Source: MFD01213-c1 sp963704405 (GTDB taxonomy: Bacteria > Planctomycetota > Phycisphaerae > Tepidisphaerales > Tepidisphaeraceae). Taken from it: a stretch of DNA of 64,000 nucleotides. Positions within the stretch are counted from its first letter, which is position 1. The number at the start of each line of letters is the position of its first letter. Positions 61,403 to 64,000 of the stretch are shown piece by piece. The notes beneath the pieces are model-generated. The model did no database searches. It worked only from the letters and a program-made list of their open reading frames with translations, and was not told the origin of the DNA. Made by a program: the position numbers and the translations under genes. The stretch spans positions 558,001 to 622,000 of the forward strand of contig OY969903.1 of NCBI GenBank assembly GCA_963704405.1, written 5' to 3'.

Positions 61403-62071
61403 ATGAAGAACGTGAAGAAACTTGGTTTTTTGATGGCCGCGCTGGCGTTGGTTGGCGTTGGAGCCACGCGCGTTCACGCTGCCACGAACCATAACTTTAA
61501 CGCCACCATCGGCGGGACCTGGGATATCAACGGCATGCATTCCACGGGGCGGTATTTTGAAGGTCATTCGACTCAGATACCGGCGGAGAACCTGTCCTAC
61601 TTCGCCTTCGATCTTTCGTCGATCAAGGGTAAGCATGCCACCCACGCCTCAATTACGGTTCCCGGGACGAATGACTGGTCCTTCAACACGCCGTGGACTG
61701 GTCATACCCCGCTGCTGCAGTTCAAGCAGAAGGTGCAGGTCATCGACACCAGCCGATTCACCGTGAGCAACATTCTCAACGGAATGCCCAATCCAGCTAA
61801 CAACTGGATGATTTATCACTACGAGCAGTCGTTCGAGAACCTGTCCTACGAGTGGGACCCGGACGGCTTTACCCACAACTATGAACTGACCCCGCCGCGA
61901 TTTCCGAACACACTTGCCAAGATCCAGGCGATGGTCAACGCAGGGGGAACCCAGGTCATTCTGATCATGAGCGGATTTGGAACGACCGCCAGCACCGAAG
62001 AATATAAGTACAACGGCACCGGCGTTGCGCTCACGACCCCGGTTGTTTTGACTGTCACCACCTCGAACTAA
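61403..62071 (+). CDS. Secreted protein, possibly DNRLRE-like
   Basis: 222 aa from the ATG at 61403 (CAGGAGAAACAA upstream). MKNVKKLGFLMAALALVGVG and ATRVHA form a signal peptide. In the mature part, ENLSYFAFDLSSIKGKHATH and ASITVPG resemble the FDLSxIxG ... AxLxL pattern of DNRLRE-type beta-sandwich domains in planctomycete surface proteins. No sorting signal is seen at the C-terminus. It stands alone and ends in a hairpin terminator at 62083-62112. Confidence 0.6.
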   Translation: MKNVKKLGFLMAALALVGVGATRVHAATNHNFNATIGGTWDINGMHSTGRYFEGHSTQIPAENLSYFAFDLSSIKGKHATHASITVPGTNDWSFNTPWTGHTPLLQFKQKVQVIDTSRFTVSNILNGMPNPANNWMIYHYEQSFENLSYEWDPDGFTHNYELTPPRFPNTLAKIQAMVNAGGTQVILIMSGFGTTASTEEYKYNGTGVALTTPVVLTVTTSN

Positions 62072-62082
62072 GCAGGCACGAA

Positions 62083-62112
62083 AGACCGCCTGAATTTCTT
62101 GAGGCGGTTTAA
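62083..62112 (+). terminator. Rho-independent terminator after the secreted-protein gene
   Basis: AGACCGCCTGAA, loop, then TTGAGGCGGTTT: a stem of about 10 bp with one mismatch, followed by TTTAAG. It lies 12 bp after the stop. Confidence 0.75.
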
Positions 62113-62318
62113 GTTGCGACTCACAAATGGGCGGGCGACCGCGGCTTCCTGCCACGGTCGCCCGCCGGTCGCGCCGGCACCGGGCCGCGATTTGGCGCGG
62201 ATAAGCCGGTGATTTATCCGATTAAGCTGGTGAGGTATGCGGGGTCGCGCGGGGCAATTAAATTGCGCCATCCGGTTTGGCCGTTCGCAACGGGTGGGGG
62301 CCGCGGCACAATCGGGGG

Positions 62319-63281
62319 ATGGCTCAATCTGGTGATCTCCGCATCGGGATTTCGGGGTGGACCTATACACCGTGGCGGAAGACGTTTTATCCTGATGGCC
62401 TCGCTCAACGGTTCGAACTCGCTTACGCGTCAACGCGGCTCAACTCGATCGAAATCAATGGATCGTTCTATTCCCTTCAGCGGCCTACCAGTTATCGCGC
62501 GTGGTATGACGCCACCCCGGAAGGCTTTGTGTTTTCGGTGAAAGGGGGACGATACATCACGCACCTTCGCCGGTTGCGCGATGTTCAGGATCCGCTGGCG
62601 AATTTCTTTGCCAGCGGAATCCTGGAACTGAAGGAAAAGCTGGGCCCGATCCTCTGGCAGTTTCCGCCGAATTTTAAATTTGACGCCGAAAAGTTCGAGA
62701 CGTTTTTCAACATGCTTCCGACGGACACTCAGGCCGCCTCGGCGCTCGCGAAGCGGCACACGGGCATGGTGAAGGGCCGCGCCTCATCGCGAATCGACGA
62801 AGTGCGGCCCGTGCGCCATGCGATTGAAATTCGCCATCCTTCCTTTCGGTCGCCGCAATTCATCGATCTGCTTCGGCGATACAACCTCTCGCTGGTCGTC
62901 GCCGACACCGCCGGCCTCTGGCCCTATCTGGAAGACGTCACCGCGGACTTTGTTTACATCCGCCTGCACGGCGAACAGGAAATCTACGCCAGCGGTTACA
63001 CCCACGACGCCCTGGATCGCTGGGGCAAGCGCATCGAACTTTGGCGGCAGGGAAAAGAACCGGCCGACGGACCCAAAGCCTCACCCAAAGCGGCCAGAAA
63101 ACGCGCCACGCGCGATGTGTTTGTCTACTTCGACAACGATAAAAAAGTACACGCGCCGTACGACGCAATGAAGTTGGCGGGGCAGCTTGGGATCACTTGG
63201 ACAGCCGACCACGAGAAGGACACACCGCCGATCAAGGCGAACGCAAAGACGAACGCAAAGACGAATCGCAAAGCCCGATAA
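62319..63281 (+). CDS. DUF72-family protein (YecE-like)
   Basis: 320 aa from the ATG at 62319 after ATCGGGGG; a longer frame start at 62277 is less likely. LRIGISGWTYTPWRKTFYPD is the DUF72 opening, followed by RLNSIEINGSFYSLQRPTSY, WYDATPEGFVFSVKGGRYIT and LGPILWQFPPNFKFDAEKFE. A later block is HAIEIRHPSFRSPQFIDLLR, and DFVYIRLHGEQEIYASGYTH with the VFVYFDNDKKVHAPYDAMKL end completes a TIM-barrel. The tail is lysine-rich (KANAKTNAKTNRKAR). The cellular role of DUF72 is not established. Confidence 0.9.
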   Translation: MAQSGDLRIGISGWTYTPWRKTFYPDGLAQRFELAYASTRLNSIEINGSFYSLQRPTSYRAWYDATPEGFVFSVKGGRYITHLRRLRDVQDPLANFFASGILELKEKLGPILWQFPPNFKFDAEKFETFFNMLPTDTQAASALAKRHTGMVKGRASSRIDEVRPVRHAIEIRHPSFRSPQFIDLLRRYNLSLVVADTAGLWPYLEDVTADFVYIRLHGEQEIYASGYTHDALDRWGKRIELWRQGKEPADGPKASPKAARKRATRDVFVYFDNDKKVHAPYDAMKLAGQLGITWTADHEKDTPPIKANAKTNAKTNRKAR

Positions 63282-63526
63282 TCCTGCACCTGTTTCGCAG
63301 CTTTGGCTGTATCGTCCGAATCTCTGCCCACAACTAATGGTGGCGATGTTCAACGGCCGATCCTACAGGCAGAATGAAGTTAAAGAGTTAAGTAAACGTT
63401 TGGGTTCCCTCCGATAAGCTTTTTGCATGGAGGCCAGACAAGCAGCTTCGGCGCAGGGAATTGGCCTGAACTGCGAAGGATTGGTTTGGCTGATGTGCAG
63501 AAGTCCAGTTGTGAAAGGAGCAGGCC

Positions 63527-63727
63527 GTGAACAACATGATGAACAACGTGATGAGCCGCGGAATGGAATCGATGAGCCAGGGGCATTGGTTGCTGCAGGT
63601 GGTATGCGGACCCAGATACAACGCCTTCGTCCCCGTCCGCGATCGCGGCGAACAAGCCGACCGATTCTTCCGAGCCGCGACGGTTGGCGTAGAGGAAGAA
63701 GGAGAGCGGTGGGATGGGATGGAATGA
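63527..63727 (+). CDS. Small hypothetical protein
   Basis: 66 aa from a GTG at 63527 that follows GAAAGGAGCAGGCC, a strong ribosome-binding site; this decides the start. MNNMMNNVMSRGMESMSQGH is methionine-rich; the rest is FVPVRDRGEQADRFFRAATV with an acidic end. No family recognised. Long frames also run antisense here, so support rests mainly on the ribosome-binding site. Confidence 0.4.
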   Translation: MNNMMNNVMSRGMESMSQGHWLLQVVCGPRYNAFVPVRDRGEQADRFFRAATVGVEEEGERWDGME

Positions 63728-64000
63728 GCAACTGACTTGCACGCGTCATCCGTACCGCTTAACCAGGACACACGACATCCAGGCTCTTCTGGTCAGCCAT
63801 GACAGGTTACGCATCACAAATTTCGCAATCGCACGAACTTGTCATTTCCAACCCTTTACGATTATCCTGTCCCGCGTCGAATTCGCTTCCTGATTGGCAC
63901 GTCAGACTTGGGGCGATGCAATGGATTCTGGGTCTGTGACTCCATCGCCGTTCCGTGAAAATACCGCGGGGTTTCCTTCGTCAAGTGTTGTTGAATATCT
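63728..64000. other. Right-edge intergenic sequence
   Basis: No gene, repeat or terminator recognised in the last 270 bp. A gene may start beyond the edge. Confidence 0.3.

Noticed and set aside
1..64000. CRISPR array, tRNA or rRNA genes
   Set aside because: The repeats seen are inverted or dispersed, not regularly spaced direct repeats, and no cloverleaf or rRNA segment was recognised by eye. A tRNA or Rfam scan would settle it.

Overview
The window looks like chromosomal DNA of a planctomycete, probably from the Phycisphaerae side of the phylum. This is an inference from: GC-rich DNA with long antisense shadow frames; an RTX-repeat protein that starts with a FLESRRLCSA motif, a variant of the planctomycete N-terminal LExRxLLSA signature; a YdjY-domain secreted protein; PilZ-type small proteins; very large right-handed beta-helix lipoproteins; and a sigma factor with extra helix-turn-helix units. 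No rRNA or tRNA gene was recognised, so the placement rests on proteins only.

Left part (1-23.4 kb): housekeeping. The left edge holds the start of nuoG (minus strand), two paralogous lipoproteins, rpmE, a PilZ protein, a YdjY protein and a membrane protein. Then follow a secreted hydrolase, a membrane-anchored helix-turn-helix protein and parB flanked by two parS palindromes. A dispersed respiratory complex I set comes next: nuoD - vapBC - nuoE, an unrelated 2.5 kb, then nuoJKLMN. The complex I genes are separated by spacers that carry long inverted repeats. nuoN converges on a phosphate-selective-porin-like gene across a strong bidirectional terminator.

Middle (23.4-34 kb): decayed nitrate-type transporter and LysR fragments, an AsmA-like protein, a beta-helix protein, an ISKra4-like transposase relic interrupted by an IS630 element, the unusual sigma factor, an RTX protein and a zinc-ribbon protein gene split by an IS3 element.

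Mobile island (34-53 kb): two nearly identical IS3 copies, three IS630-type units, one IS701, two IS481 relics, one 1500-bp IS4, a decayed Mu-like phage head module (terminase, portal, protease) and a 1077-residue beta-helix lipoprotein. Five successive junctions between elements (35570-39997) fall on the tetranucleotide CTAG. The most distinctive unexplained structure is a large palindromic repeat of about 690 bp with arms of about 235 bp, intact at 4719-5413. It recurs around 44333-46123 and 51064-52949 and as a fragment at 40937, each time cut by an insertion sequence.

Right part (53-64 kb): uvrC, two tiny peptides, hisA overlapping an ABC exporter (ATPase plus permease), a peroxiredoxin/DsbA-like redox pair, a two-helix ion-channel-like protein, a secreted protein and a DUF72 protein.

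Many otherwise intact genes (nuoL, peroxiredoxin, an alpha/beta hydrolase, phage protease, terminase, transposases) are each broken by what looks like a single base. This is either real decay or residual indels in the assembly, and it should be kept in mind for every frame-broken call.
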